From positions 9,078-62,882 of the forward strand of contig JAPPFK010000081.1 of the NCBI GenBank assembly GCA_028823885.1: 53,805 bases of DNA. Reading direction: 5' to 3'. Shown piece after piece: positions 28,710-37,582 of the stretch. Made by a program: the position numbers and the translations under genes. The stretch comes from Rhodospirillales bacterium (GTDB lineage Bacteria; Pseudomonadota; Alphaproteobacteria; Rhodospirillales; UBA2165). Each line of letters starts with the position of its first letter. Position 1 is the first letter of the stretch. Below the pieces are notes generated by a model. That model was not told the DNA's origin. It did not search any database and worked only from the letters and a program-made list of their open reading frames with translations.

Positions 28710-29393
28710 TTATTTCATAGTCCGTGCGTCGATCGGCACGGATCGGGCCGCGCCGATAAACCGTTGAATTTTATCGACGTTTTTCACACCCGGCCGGTCC
28801 TCGACCCCGGACGACACGTCAACGGCCCTGGCGCCCGAAATTTGGACGGCCTGGGCCACGTTCTGGTCGGTCAGACCGCCCGCAAGCATCCAGGGCGCGA
28901 CGATCCGGCGTTTCGACAGCAACCGCCAATCGAACATCAGCGCGTTGCCGCCGGGAAGCGCATCCGTCATATCCGTGGGCGGTTTGGTGTCGAAGAGAAA
29001 GCGGTCCGCGATGCCCCGGAAATCGTCGGCGCGTTCGAGGTCGGCCGCGCCGGCCACGGAAATCACCTTCATGACCGGGAGGCGCGTACGTTCCTTGATC
29101 TCTCCGACCCGGTCCGGTGTCTCACCGCCATGGAGCTGGAGGAGGTCCAGGGAGGTTGCTTCAAGGACGCTGTCGATCTGTTCGTCGCTGGGGTCGACGA
29201 ACAACCCCACCCGGACCACGCCCTTTGGAACCAGCCCGGTGAGCTCGGCTGCACGGGCAGGGCTCAGATTTCTCGGTGAAGGCGGGTAGAAGGCAAACCC
29301 AATATAGTCCGCCCCGGCCGCCGCCGCGGCGGCGACGGATTCCGGGCGGTCAAGGCCGCAAATCTTTACCTCAAGCGGCCTCGGCGAGTTCAT
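28710..29393 (-). CDS. trpF: phosphoribosylanthranilate isomerase
   Basis: This is a 227-residue barrel for the third tryptophan step. [14 protein letters not shown] carries the catalytic Cys, [17 protein letters not shown] follows, and [15 protein letters not shown] and [16 protein letters not shown] are the phosphate-binding end. The catalytic Asp lies in [12 protein letters not shown]. The start overlaps the end of pyrF by about 23 bases, and no internal ATG would preserve the first strand. Confidence 0.95.
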   Translation of the reverse strand: MNSPRPLEVKICGLDRPESVAAAAAAGADYIGFAFYPPSPRNLSPARAAELTGLVPKGVVRVGLFVDPSDEQIDSVLEATSLDLLQLHGGETPDRVGEIKERTRLPVMKVISVAGAADLERADDFRGIADRFLFDTKPPTDMTDALPGGNALMFDWRLLSKRRIVAPWMLAGGLTDQNVAQAVQISGARAVDVSSGVEDRPGVKNVDKIQRFIGAARSVPIDARTMK

Positions 29394-30102
29394 CTCGGAT
29401 CCGGCCTGCGGCCTCCGCGGGATCGGCGGCGCCGGTGATCGGCCGCCCGATCACCAGGTAATCCGCCCCGCGGCCGACGGCATCCGCGGGTGTGAGAACG
29501 CGTTTCTGGTCGTCCGCGGACGCCCAGACGGGCCGGATTCCAGGCACCACGAGTTTGAAATCCGGACCGCATTGCGCCCGCAGGGTTTCGATTTCGCGCC
29601 CCGAACAGACGACGCCGTCCAATCCGCTCTCCTGGGTGAGGGCTGCCAACCGCTTGACCTGATCCGGCGTCGGATCGGAGATGCCGGTGTCCTTGAGGTC
29701 GTCATCGTCAAGCGACGTGAGCACGGTGACGCCGAGCACCAAGGGCTTCCGAAGTCCGATCTTCGATGCCGTTTCCCCGGCCGCATCCAATGCCGCCCTC
29801 ATCATGGCGCGGCCGCCCGCGGCATGAACGTTAAGCATGTATGGTTTCATCTTGACCGCGCTTCGCACGGCGCCGGCAACGGTGTTCGGGATGTCGTGAA
29901 ATTTGAGGTCGAGAAACAGCGGTATATTTCCACCGGTGATCTCCAAAACCGCTTCAGGCCCCAGCGCCGTGAACAACTCCTTGCCGACCTTCACGCCGCC
30001 GACGTGACCAGCAACATCGGACGCAATCGCCTTGGCGCGGCCGAGGTCCGGCGTATCAAGAGGGACAAAGACGCGTTCATGAGGCGGCAGGGTCATTGGC
30101 AA
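29371..30102 (-). CDS. pyrF: orotidine-5'-phosphate decarboxylase
   Basis: This 243-residue enzyme makes UMP. The catalytic Asp-Lys-Asp array is in PLFLDLKFHDIPNTVAGAV. The N-terminus VFVPLDTPDLGRAKAIA and the C-terminal LVVPGIRPVW and ADYLVIGRPITGAADP phosphate sites fit. ATG 30096, two codons inside, is an equally possible start. The 3' end overlaps trpF. Confidence 0.95.
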   Translation of the reverse strand: MPMTLPPHERVFVPLDTPDLGRAKAIASDVAGHVGGVKVGKELFTALGPEAVLEITGGNIPLFLDLKFHDIPNTVAGAVRSAVKMKPYMLNVHAAGGRAMMRAALDAAGETASKIGLRKPLVLGVTVLTSLDDDDLKDTGISDPTPDQVKRLAALTQESGLDGVVCSGREIETLRAQCGPDFKLVVPGIRPVWASADDQKRVLTPADAVGRGADYLVIGRPITGAADPAEAAGRIRDELAEAA

Positions 30103-30190
30103 TGCTCCAGGCTTGGCGGGGTCGCCGTCTTATACAGCCCCCGAGGTTGCGGCGCTAGCCGGATCGAATGACCCTGGGGAGAAATGCGGG

Positions 30191-30511
30191 TTACGCCGAG
30201 GGGCTGTTGCCGCTCTTGTCGAGTTCGTCGATCTTGGATTTGAGCGTTTCCAGGTCCTTTTCGAGGGTATCGGCGCGCCGATGTTCCTGACGGGCCCTGC
30301 GGCGCGTTCCGCCGGCGGACAGCCAGGTTATGATGCCCCCGCAGACGAACCCGACGAATGCCGCGCAGAGGACAACGGCAAAACTCGGAACGACCGGTGC
30401 GAACGGGAATGGCCAGAGGTCGATCTCCAGCGGAGATCGATTGGCGACGGCGAATACGATAATTGCCAGGCCAATGACCACCATGGCGATCCAGGAAAGG
30501 ACACGGATCAA
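30191..30511 (-). CDS. LapA-domain inner-membrane protein
   Basis: This is a 106-residue protein with two membrane helices (about 5-25 and 44-64), FAVANRSPLEIDLWPFPF between them, and a basic then acidic coiled-coil tail (RRRARQEHRRADTLEKDLET). This is the layout of the LapA/YciS (DUF1049) family, whose enterobacterial member acts with LapB in controlling lipopolysaccharide synthesis. No lapB gene is present here. In Alphaproteobacteria it is commonly found between ihfB and pyrF, as here. Confidence 0.85.
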   Translation of the reverse strand: MIRVLSWIAMVVIGLAIIVFAVANRSPLEIDLWPFPFAPVVPSFAVVLCAAFVGFVCGGIITWLSAGGTRRRARQEHRRADTLEKDLETLKSKIDELDKSGNSPSA

Positions 30512-30569
30512 AGAACTGGTCTCCCTGCGGCAAGCCGTCGCACCCCGACCCTCCTGGGCCGGCGGCGGC

Positions 30570-30848
30570 TCAGGAGTTGATCATTTCCCTGAGTTGCTTT
30601 CCAGTCTTGAAATAGGGAACGCGCTTCGCCGCAACCTGCACCGCCTCGCCGGTCCGGGGATTTCGCCCCACGCGCGAGTCGCGGTGTTTGACCGAAAATG
30701 CCCCGAAGCCGCGCAATTCGACCCGGTCTCCTCTCGCGAGGGCCGCGGCAATTTCGTCGAAGATTGTCGTTACGATTCGTTCTACGTCGCGCTGATAAAG
30801 ATGGGGGTTCTGTTCGGCCAGGTATGCGATGAGTTCGGATTTGGTCAT
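30570..30848 (-). CDS. ihfB: integration host factor beta subunit
   Basis: This is a 92-residue DNA-bending protein of the HU/IHF family. [20 protein letters not shown] and [19 protein letters not shown] form the body and arm, with the intercalating proline in GRNPRTG, then [21 protein letters not shown] 30848 is used because [18 protein letters not shown] is the typical N-terminus; ten further upstream codons are open. Its place beside lapA and near rpsA is conserved in proteobacteria. Confidence 0.95.
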   Translation of the reverse strand: MTKSELIAYLAEQNPHLYQRDVERIVTTIFDEIAAALARGDRVELRGFGAFSVKHRDSRVGRNPRTGEAVQVAAKRVPYFKTGKQLREMINS

Positions 30849-30928
30849 CTCGGTGCGTTCCTCCCCCGTCGCTGCCAATTCTCCGATGGCGAAGATATCG
30901 GCCGACGCTGCCAGACGCCGAACAAGGA

Positions 30929-31840
30929 TTATTTGAACTCAGGGTGCCAAAGGGAAATCAACCCGTCAAGTCTAAGTCGTTCAGAAAACAATGTTTTTCC
31001 GAATACATCGTCGAGCATGCCGCTCAGAATTCCGTCATCGCGGCGTGCTTTAACGGGTCGTACCGGCAGTGATGCGGCAATGCCGTGGGCCGAGGCCAGC
31101 CAGTCGCGAGCCTCCGCCTCGCCGCCGACGCTGTCGATGAGGCCCTGGCGAAGAGCCTGGCGTCCGGTGAATATCCGCCCGTCCGCCAACGGGGCCACCC
31201 GCTCCCTGCTCATCCGCCGCCGTTCGGCAACCATGCCGACAAATAGGTCATAAATGTCGGCGACCACCGCCTCGGTGGCGGCGCGGGCTTCTTCGGAGAA
31301 CGGCTCCAGCGGATTGGGCTGCGCCTTCAAGGGCGAACTCTTGACCGACTCCGGCTTCACGCCCAGTTTGTCCAGCAGGCCGGTGATGTCGGTGCTCTGC
31401 AAAATGACTCCGATGGACCCGGTGATCGAGCCTTCGCGGGCGATAATGTAATCGGCGCCGAGTGCCGACATGTACCCGGCCGAGGTCCCGAGTTCGCCGA
31501 TGACGGCAACCACGGGTTTTCTGTCGGCGACCAGCCGTAACGAACTGAAAAGCGCCTCTCCCCCGGCAACGGTGCCGCCGGGAGAATTGATCCGGACGAT
31601 GAGCGCCCGAGCCCTGCGGTCCGCGGCTACCCGGCGAAGCGCGGCATCCCGGGCCGGTTCTCCGAATATGACATTGGAGATTTCGATGGCGGCCACATAG
31701 GGCCCGCCGCCAATCCCGCCAAAGCGCCCGGCACCCACCGCCACCAGGGCGATGAGCGCCGCAACGGCGACGATCCGCCAGAAGCCGAGGCGGCGCTTAA
31801 GGCGGCGGCGGTCGACGATCCTGTCAGTGTCCAGCGCCAT
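30929..31840 (-). CDS. sppA: signal peptide peptidase SppA
   Basis: This is a 303-residue membrane protease that digests released signal peptides. One N-terminal membrane helix (about 20-40, [19 protein letters not shown]) anchors it. [20 protein letters not shown], the nucleophilic Ser region [29 protein letters not shown] and the likely general-base Lys in [15 protein letters not shown] fit the short single-domain form. It lies 26 bases downstream of rpsA on the same strand. Confidence 0.92.
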   Translation of the reverse strand: MALDTDRIVDRRRLKRRLGFWRIVAVAALIALVAVGAGRFGGIGGGPYVAAIEISNVIFGEPARDAALRRVAADRRARALIVRINSPGGTVAGGEALFSSLRLVADRKPVVAVIGELGTSAGYMSALGADYIIAREGSITGSIGVILQSTDITGLLDKLGVKPESVKSSPLKAQPNPLEPFSEEARAATEAVVADIYDLFVGMVAERRRMSRERVAPLADGRIFTGRQALRQGLIDSVGGEAEARDWLASAHGIAASLPVRPVKARRDDGILSGMLDDVFGKTLFSERLRLDGLISLWHPEFK

Positions 31841-31866
31841 GGGCCCGCCCCATCCCCCGGACGCCG

Positions 31867-33810
31867 CTAGCTCTTGGCCTCGTCTTCAGGCTCGTCTTCG
31901 GGCTCTTTCTCCGCATCGCCCGCGTCTTCGGCGGCCGCTTCCTCGGACGGCGCCTCGGCCTCGTCGGCTTCGGCGGGCGCTTCTTCCGCCTCTGTGTCCT
32001 CCGGTTCGGCTTCGGCTTCGGCCGTATCTTCTGCGGCGGCTTCTTCCGGCTCCGCTTCCTCCGATTCCGCGTCGGCGGAGTCGGCCTCGCTTTTTTCCTT
32101 CAGAGCCGCGCCCAGGATGTCACCCAAGGATGCGCCCGAGTCCGAGGAGCCATAGGCCGCCATGGCGATCTTCTCCTCCTCGACCTCGCGGGCCTTGATG
32201 GAGAGGTTGATCTTGCGGTTGGCCTTGTCGACCGAGACGACCATCGCGTCGACCAACTCACCGGGGGCGAAGCGATCGGGACGCTGTTCGGAGCGGTCGC
32301 GGCCGAGGTCGGACCGGCGGATGAAACCCGGGACGTCCCCGCCCACGGAGACCTCGATTCCCTTGTCACCGGTGCCGGTGACCGTGCATGTGACGATGTC
32401 GCCCTTCTTGAGCTTCTCGAGACCGTCGGCGACCGGGTCTTCGGTGAGCTGCTTCACACCGAGGGAAATCCGCTCCTTCTCGACATCGACGTCCAGGACC
32501 TTGACCTTCAACATGCCGCCCTTGCTGTAGCCGGCAATCGCTTCTTCGCCGGATTTCACCCAATCCAGGTCCGACAGGTGGACCATGCCGTCGATCTCCT
32601 CGTTGAGGCCGACAAACAGCCCGAACTCGGTGATGTTCTTGATTTCGCCTTCGATCTCGGACCCGACCGGGAATTTCTCCAGGAAGTCGGTCCACGGATT
32701 GGCAACGCATTGTTTCAAGCCCAGACTGATGCGCCGCTTGTTGCGATCGACATCGAGGACCATGACCTCCACTTCCTGGCTCGTGGAGACGATCTTGCCC
32801 GGGTGGACGTTCTTCTTGGTCCAGCTCATTTCGGAGACGTGGACCAGGCCTTCGACGCCGGGTTCCAATTCCACGAAAGCGCCGTAGTCCGTGATGTTGG
32901 TTACCCGGCCGGTCAGCTTGATCTCGAGCGGATACTTGGCGTCGACACCCTCCCACGGGTCGGCTTCAAGCTGCTTCATGCCCAGTGAAATACGCTGGGT
33001 CGACGGATTGAACCGAATCACCTGAACATTGACCGTTTGGCCGACCTGCAAGGCTTCGGACGGATGATTGATCCGCCGCCAGGCGATGTCGGTCACATGG
33101 AGCAAGCCGTCGACGCCGCCGAGATCCACGAAGGCGCCGTAGTCGGTAATGTTCTTGACCACGCCCTCGAGAACCTGTCCCTCGGTAAGGTTGGAAATCA
33201 GCTCCGAGCGTTCCTCGGCGCGGGTTTCCTCCAGCACCGCGCGGCGCGAGACGACGATGTTCCCGCGGGAGCGGTCCATCTTGAGAATCTGGAATGGTTG
33301 CGGGCTGCCCATCAGCGGTCCCACGTCCCGGATCGGGCGAATATCCACCTGGCTGCCGGGCAGGAACGCAACGGCGCCGGAGAGGTCGACGGTAAACCCG
33401 CCCTTGACCCGGCCGAAGATGACGCCTTCTACCCTTTGGTCATCCTCGAAGGCTTTCTCGAGGACGTTCCACGCTTCCTCGCGGCGGGCCTTCTCGCGGC
33501 TCAGGACAACGACGCCGTCCCGGCCCTCGAACCGCTCTACGAAGACATCGACGCGATCGCCCGCCATGATGGTCGGGGCGGCGCCGGCTTCGGAAAATTC
33601 CTTGATCGGGATCGACCCTTCGGACTTCAATCCCACATCGATGAGGACGAAATCGTTCTCGACCGCCAGCACGAGGCCGTTCACCACTTTGCCCTGAAGG
33701 CGCTCTTCTTGTTCAAAAGCCTGGTCGAGGAGGTCGGAAAAATTCTCGCCGGCCATCTGCTCGGCGACTTCCGGGGGGAGATTGTCGGCGTGGGTATCCA
33801 CGTTTGCCAT
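31867..33810 (-). CDS. rpsA: 30S ribosomal protein S1
   Basis: This 647-residue S1 captures mRNA at the ribosome. Six S1 RNA-binding repeats are visible, for example VKGGFTVDLSGAVAFLPGS, NITDYGAFVDLGGVDGLLHV, NITDYGAFVELEPGVEGLVH and NITEFGLFVGLNEEIDGMVH. The usual proteobacterial length is about 560; the excess is a C-terminal tail of roughly 75 residues made almost only of Glu, Ala, Asp, Ser and Pro (31867 to about 32100). The 135-base leader separates it from cmk. Confidence 0.96.
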   Translation of the reverse strand: MANVDTHADNLPPEVAEQMAGENFSDLLDQAFEQEERLQGKVVNGLVLAVENDFVLIDVGLKSEGSIPIKEFSEAGAAPTIMAGDRVDVFVERFEGRDGVVVLSREKARREEAWNVLEKAFEDDQRVEGVIFGRVKGGFTVDLSGAVAFLPGSQVDIRPIRDVGPLMGSPQPFQILKMDRSRGNIVVSRRAVLEETRAEERSELISNLTEGQVLEGVVKNITDYGAFVDLGGVDGLLHVTDIAWRRINHPSEALQVGQTVNVQVIRFNPSTQRISLGMKQLEADPWEGVDAKYPLEIKLTGRVTNITDYGAFVELEPGVEGLVHVSEMSWTKKNVHPGKIVSTSQEVEVMVLDVDRNKRRISLGLKQCVANPWTDFLEKFPVGSEIEGEIKNITEFGLFVGLNEEIDGMVHLSDLDWVKSGEEAIAGYSKGGMLKVKVLDVDVEKERISLGVKQLTEDPVADGLEKLKKGDIVTCTVTGTGDKGIEVSVGGDVPGFIRRSDLGRDRSEQRPDRFAPGELVDAMVVSVDKANRKINLSIKAREVEEEKIAMAAYGSSDSGASLGDILGAALKEKSEADSADAESEEAEPEEAAAEDTAEAEAEPEDTEAEEAPAEADEAEAPSEEAAAEDAGDAEKEPEDEPEDEAKS

Positions 33811-33945
33811 GTTTTAGTCTTCCTTCGAATAATTGTTTCACTGGCCGGCCGGTTGAATCCGGCGGTCTTTCAACACGTTGAGGGCGCTCATCCGAAGACG
33901 AGCGGTGTGGGCGCTTGCCGCGATTGGGCGGCCTGGACCCGGTCT

Positions 33946-34581
33946 CTAGTTATTCTGCGACGTGATATGAGCGAGTGCCGTTTCAAACACTGTGTCGGCG
34001 TCTTTTTCACTGGTGTCGATGACCAGTGCGTCTTTGGCCGGCTCCAGCGGCGATACGGCCCGCGATGCATCCCTGGCGTCGCGGTCCTGTAAGTCCCGCA
34101 GAATGCGCGTGTATATAGCTTCAAGGCCTTTGGCTTGCAACTCCTTAACGCGCCGTTCGGCGCGGACTTCCGGGCTTGCGGTGAGAAACAGCTTGATGTC
34201 CGCGCCGGGGCAGATGACGGTGCCGATGTCGCGCCCGTCGAGGACGGCCCCCGGCGCACCCCCCGGCGGGTTCGCGGCGAAGTTCTGCTGGAACGCGCGA
34301 AGGGTTGCGCGCACCTCGGGAATGGCGGCGACGACCGAGGCCGCCGACGCGGCCGCTTCCCCGCGAAGCGCCGGATTGTTCAAATCCGAGGCTTGAAGTC
34401 TTTCGGCCGCGGCAACGGCAATCGCCGTCTCCTCGGGGTCATCGCCCTCTTCGATGATTCTGAACCCGACCGCACGATAGAGAAGTCCCGTATCCAGGCG
34501 GGCCAGTCCAAAATGTTCCGCCAAACGCCGGGTCAGCGTGCCTTTCCCCGACGCGGCCGGGCCGTCCACCGCGATGATCAC
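33946..34581 (-). CDS. cmk: cytidylate kinase
   Basis: This 211-residue enzyme phosphorylates CMP and dCMP. The P-loop IIAVDGPAASGKGTLTRRLA is followed by RLDTGLLYRAVGFRI and the nucleotide site VLDGRDIGTVICPGADIK. The final residues VIDTSEKDADTVFETALAHI are family-typical. ATG 34581 overlaps the aroA stop (ATGA). The order aroA-cmk-rpsA is widespread in proteobacteria. Confidence 0.96.
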   Translation of the reverse strand: MIIAVDGPAASGKGTLTRRLAEHFGLARLDTGLLYRAVGFRIIEEGDDPEETAIAVAAAERLQASDLNNPALRGEAAASAASVVAAIPEVRATLRAFQQNFAANPPGGAPGAVLDGRDIGTVICPGADIKLFLTASPEVRAERRVKELQAKGLEAIYTRILRDLQDRDARDASRAVSPLEPAKDALVIDTSEKDADTVFETALAHITSQNN

Positions 34582-35921
34582 GGCCCCGGTCCTTGGGCGG
34601 AAAACACCGCCCCCAAATTTCCCATCGCCTTGGTAAATCCGGGAAAGCTCGTGGCGATTGTCGAGCTGTCATCGATTGTCACGGGTTGCCCGGTTACCTG
34701 TCCCAAAACCAGAAATGCCATGGCGATCCGGTGATCGTGATGAGCGGCGATGGTTGCGCCGCCGGCCGGCGGTTCGCCCCGGCCATGGATTGCCAGGGAA
34801 TCCTCGGTTTCCTCGACCTCGACGCCGCACGCGGCCAAGCCCGCGGCAAGGGCCGACAAACGGTCGCTTTCCTTCACCCGCAGTTCGCCGATGCCGTGGA
34901 AGGTGGTGGAACCGGCCGCGCATGCCGCGGCCATCGCCAGGATCGGATATTCGTCGATCATCGACGGCGCCCGTTCCGGAGGAACATCGATACCGGCAAG
35001 GGGCGCCGATTCGATGCGGATATCGGCAATCGGCTCGCCGCCCTCGGCCGCATCGTCCAGGGGCCTCCGGGTGAGTTTGGCGCCCATTTCCTCCAGGCAC
35101 GTGAGGAGACCGGCGCGCAGCGGGTTGGTGCCGACGGCCGGCACGGAAATGTCGGAACCCTCGATGATGCTTGCGGCGACCAGCGGAAAGGCGGCCGAGG
35201 AAATATCTCCCGGAACCCGGATCTCCGCCGGCTCCAATTCAGGCTGGCCGGTGACCGTGGCGGCGGTTCCGTCCGCCGTTTCCTCGATGACGACGTCGGC
35301 GCCGAACGATCGAAGCATTCGCTCCGTATGATCCCGGGACCGCCGCCGTTCGATGACGGTGGTTTTCCCCGGCGCGGTGAGCCCCGCGAGCAGAATTGCG
35401 GATTTTACCTGGGCCGAGGCGACTTCGGGGGTTTCGACGATCGGACGCAGCCGGTCGGTGCCGTGAACGGTCATCGGCAGCCGGTTTCCCGTCCGGCAGG
35501 TGAAGCGGCCACCCATCCGCTCAAGCGGGCCGGTCACCCGCGCCATGGGCCGGCCGGACAAAGATGCATCGCCGGTGAGCGTCGAGTTGAACGGCTGGCC
35601 GGCCAGCAGGCCGGTCAGCAATCTCGCCGCGGTGCCGGAGTTGCCCAGGTCGAGGACGTTGACGGGCTCGGCCAGGCCGCCGACGCCCCGGCCGTGGATG
35701 CGCCACGGCCCGCCGTCTCCGCCCCTTTCGATCGTTGCGCCGAGGGCTTCCATCGCCGTCGCGGTGGCGAGCACGTCGTCCGCTTCCAGCAGGCCGTGAA
35801 CCGCCGTCTCGCCCACCGTCGAGGCGGCGAGCATCAAGGCGCGATGGGAAATGGATTTGTCACCCGGGACACGCAGGGTTCCGCGTAGCGCACCGGCGGC
35901 GCCGGATGTCACCGCAGTCAT
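34578..35921 (-). CDS. aroA: 3-phosphoshikimate 1-carboxyvinyltransferase (EPSP synthase)
   Basis: This 447-residue shikimate-pathway enzyme shows RVPGDKSISHRALMLAAS, LDLGNSGTAARLLTGLLAG, the RDHTERMLRSFGADV segment and the RAPSMIDEYPILAMAAA and LRVKESDRLSALAAGL catalytic stretches. The R-x-H-x-E motif (RDHTE) is a class II hallmark, but the loop equivalent to E. coli Gly96 reads GNSGTAAR with Gly rather than the Ala of the CP4 enzyme. ATG 35921 is used; the frame extends another 85 codons of unlikely composition. It is divergent from the FYDLN gene. Confidence 0.95.
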   Translation of the reverse strand: MTAVTSGAAGALRGTLRVPGDKSISHRALMLAASTVGETAVHGLLEADDVLATATAMEALGATIERGGDGGPWRIHGRGVGGLAEPVNVLDLGNSGTAARLLTGLLAGQPFNSTLTGDASLSGRPMARVTGPLERMGGRFTCRTGNRLPMTVHGTDRLRPIVETPEVASAQVKSAILLAGLTAPGKTTVIERRRSRDHTERMLRSFGADVVIEETADGTAATVTGQPELEPAEIRVPGDISSAAFPLVAASIIEGSDISVPAVGTNPLRAGLLTCLEEMGAKLTRRPLDDAAEGGEPIADIRIESAPLAGIDVPPERAPSMIDEYPILAMAAACAAGSTTFHGIGELRVKESDRLSALAAGLAACGVEVEETEDSLAIHGRGEPPAGGATIAAHHDHRIAMAFLVLGQVTGQPVTIDDSSTIATSFPGFTKAMGNLGAVFSAQGPGP

Positions 35922-36144
35922 GTCAATCCTAGCTCGTCGGTTCGGGCCGTCTCTTTCGGCCGGTAAACAGGGGTGCGTGAACGCGTGAGGCGGTCCATAG
36001 CATGTTTGGGCCCTCTCGCGGAAGGGGTGTGTCGCCGGCGCGGGGATTGGATGCGGCGGAAGGGGTGATTTTTGCTTTTGACAGAGGCGAACGAACATGG
36101 CAATTGGCTGCCCTTGAGTTGGCCGAAGCCGGAAGGAGTAACGC

Positions 36145-36498
36145 GTGGTCAAAGCCGAATGGGGAACCAAGCACACGTGCCAGAACTGCGGCGCGAAGTT
36201 CTACGATCTCAAAAAGACGCCGGCGGTTTGCCCGAAGTGCGGAACCGAGCAGACGCCGGAAAAACCCAAACTCAAGCGCGCGTCGGCGCCCCAGGAAACC
36301 AAGGCGGAGACCCCGGCGCCCGAGGCGAAGGAAAGCGAAGACGTTGAAGAAGACGATATCGAGGTCGATGACGGCATCGAAATCGATGACGACGAAGATG
36401 ATGCGATTCTCGGCGATGACGAGGCCGACCTCGACGGGGACGAGGACGTTGCCGGGGTGGTCGATACGGTCGATGGAGACGACGAGGACAAGTCCTAG
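36145..36498 (+). CDS. TIGR02300 / FYDLN-acid family protein
   Basis: This 117-residue protein has two halves. The N-terminal half is a zinc ribbon (CQNCGAKFYDLKKTP then CPKCG, a C-x2-C pair twice) containing the FYDL motif that names the family. The C-terminal half (about 60-117) is almost pure Asp/Glu. It is an alphaproteobacterial family of unknown function; a nucleic-acid or protein-chaperone role could be imagined but is not shown. GTG 36145 is preceded by GGAAGGAG at good spacing. It sits between aroA and a tRNA-Ala gene, its usual place. Confidence 0.88.
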   Translation: MVKAEWGTKHTCQNCGAKFYDLKKTPAVCPKCGTEQTPEKPKLKRASAPQETKAETPAPEAKESEDVEEDDIEVDDGIEIDDDEDDAILGDDEADLDGDEDVAGVVDTVDGDDEDKS

Positions 36499-36674
36499 GC
36501 CTTGACGCCGCGCCGTTCCCGCGGGCGCCGCCCGCAGCCGCCTGACGTCTCCAAGAACTCCCCCGAAAATTCCCCCAGAAACTCCTTGCCACGAAGCGGC
36601 GATTTACCTAATTTGCGCGCCTCCCGGGCGGGGGCCCCTCCCCAAGTGCGGTCCGCCCGCCCGTCCCGAACGAT

Positions 36675-36750
<76 letters not shown>

Positions 36751-36783
36751 CCCTTCAAGCCAGAGAGTTTCAGTAAGGTGCCG

Positions 36784-36808
36784 AAAACCCTGGTAAATCG
36801 GGGGTTTT
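36784..36808 (+). terminator. possible terminator downstream of tRNA-Ala
   Basis: AAAACCC (36784-36790) can pair with GGGTTTT (36802-36808) across an 11-base loop, followed by one more T. The stem is short and A/T-rich at its base, so this is tentative. Confidence 0.35.
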
Positions 36809-37084
36809 TCTAATTTCGTGCTCTTGCTTGGCGCCAGAAAATTTCTTGCCGGTCAAAGCCCTCGCGCCGCGGCGCGGTGTGAACGACCGGAACGAAGGGC
36901 TCATGGTCCCGGACTTCGCAATCGATGCGATCATCGACCGGCGGTCGGATCGCGTCACGGCAAGTTCCCGCTATTCGTCCAGGGACCGGTGGCCGCGACG
37001 GGCCGCGCGTGCGAGGAAGGGAATCCCTGTCCGGCGCAGGCGCCGGAAACGCTGAGAACAATCATGGAGATGGGCGCAGGCCGG
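36809..37084. other. gap with no recognised gene
   Basis: Between the tRNA region and higA both strands have open frames of 60-110 codons, but they are arginine-rich with no domain resemblance and no good ribosome sites. I see no RNA gene, IS end or repeat in it. It may be remnant DNA from insertion next to the tRNA. Confidence 0.4.
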
Positions 37085-37372
37085 TCAGGCGGCCGCGAAT
37101 TTGCGGATCGCGACCGGCGCACGGCTCTGCTGGGCGTGCCAGAGATCGTACTGCATCTGCTGGGTCAGCCAGCTCTCCGGACTGCCGCCGAACGCCTCCG
37201 TCAGCCGGATCGCCATTTCCGGCGAGATGCCGAGGCGGCCGTTGAGCAGCATCGACAGCGTGTTGCGCGAGACCGCGAGCCCCTTGGCGGCCTCGGTCAC
37301 CGTCAGTCCGAGGGGTTCGAGACACTGGCGCCGGATGAAGACGCCGGGATGGGGCGGATCGTGCATCAGCAT
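37085..37372 (-). CDS. higA: HigA-family antitoxin
   Basis: This 95-residue protein is a helix-turn-helix antitoxin. It begins [20 protein letters not shown], has the [23 protein letters not shown] and then [20 protein letters not shown], all diagnostic of HigA. HigA proteins repress their own operon and neutralise the HigB mRNA interferase. The start is ATG 37372, with GGAGG seven bases upstream and just after the higB stop, so the usual toxin-first order is kept. The toxin gene is incomplete (next entry), leaving this an orphan antitoxin in the window. Confidence 0.9.
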   Translation of the reverse strand: MLMHDPPHPGVFIRRQCLEPLGLTVTEAAKGLAVSRNTLSMLLNGRLGISPEMAIRLTEAFGGSPESWLTQQMQYDLWHAQQSRAPVAIRKFAAA

Positions 37373-37385
37373 GGGCGTTGCCTCC

Positions 37386-37516
37386 TCAATGGTAGTCCAG
37401 ATAGCCGACATCGGCGGCATGGCCGTCCTTGAACCGGAAGATCACCCGCCAGTTGGCGCTGACCGTCACCGCCCAGTAACCGGCATATTCACCCCTCAGG
37501 CGGTGCAGCAATACCG
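37386..37516 (-). pseudogene. higB: C-terminal remnant of HigB toxin
   Basis: The minus strand encodes LLHRLRGEYAGYWAVTVSAN followed by [20 protein letters not shown] and His-stop, the C-terminal half of a HigB (RelE/ParE fold) toxin. Full HigB is about 92 residues; the conserved part here is about 42 residues. Farther upstream in the same frame the resemblance is lost, and the DNA runs through a hairpin into the arylsulfotransferase gene. No convincing start codon exists. I infer a 5' deletion that left higA intact. The left boundary is the TGA at 37386-37388; the right boundary is approximate. Confidence 0.75.
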
Positions 37517-37519
37517 AAG

Positions 37520-37535
37520 CCTCCCGGATGGGAGG
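37520..37535. terminator. small GC hairpin downstream of arylsulfotransferase gene
   Basis: CCTCCC and GGGAGG form a perfect 6-bp stem with a GGAT loop; TCTTT follows on the plus strand. It lies 48 bases past the stop of the minus-strand arylsulfotransferase gene, at the broken 5' side of higB. It is a possible weak terminator. Confidence 0.3.
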
Positions 37536-37582
37536 TCTTTGCTTCGGCAAGACTGCGGGAATTTCGATACCCGAGAGGCGAG

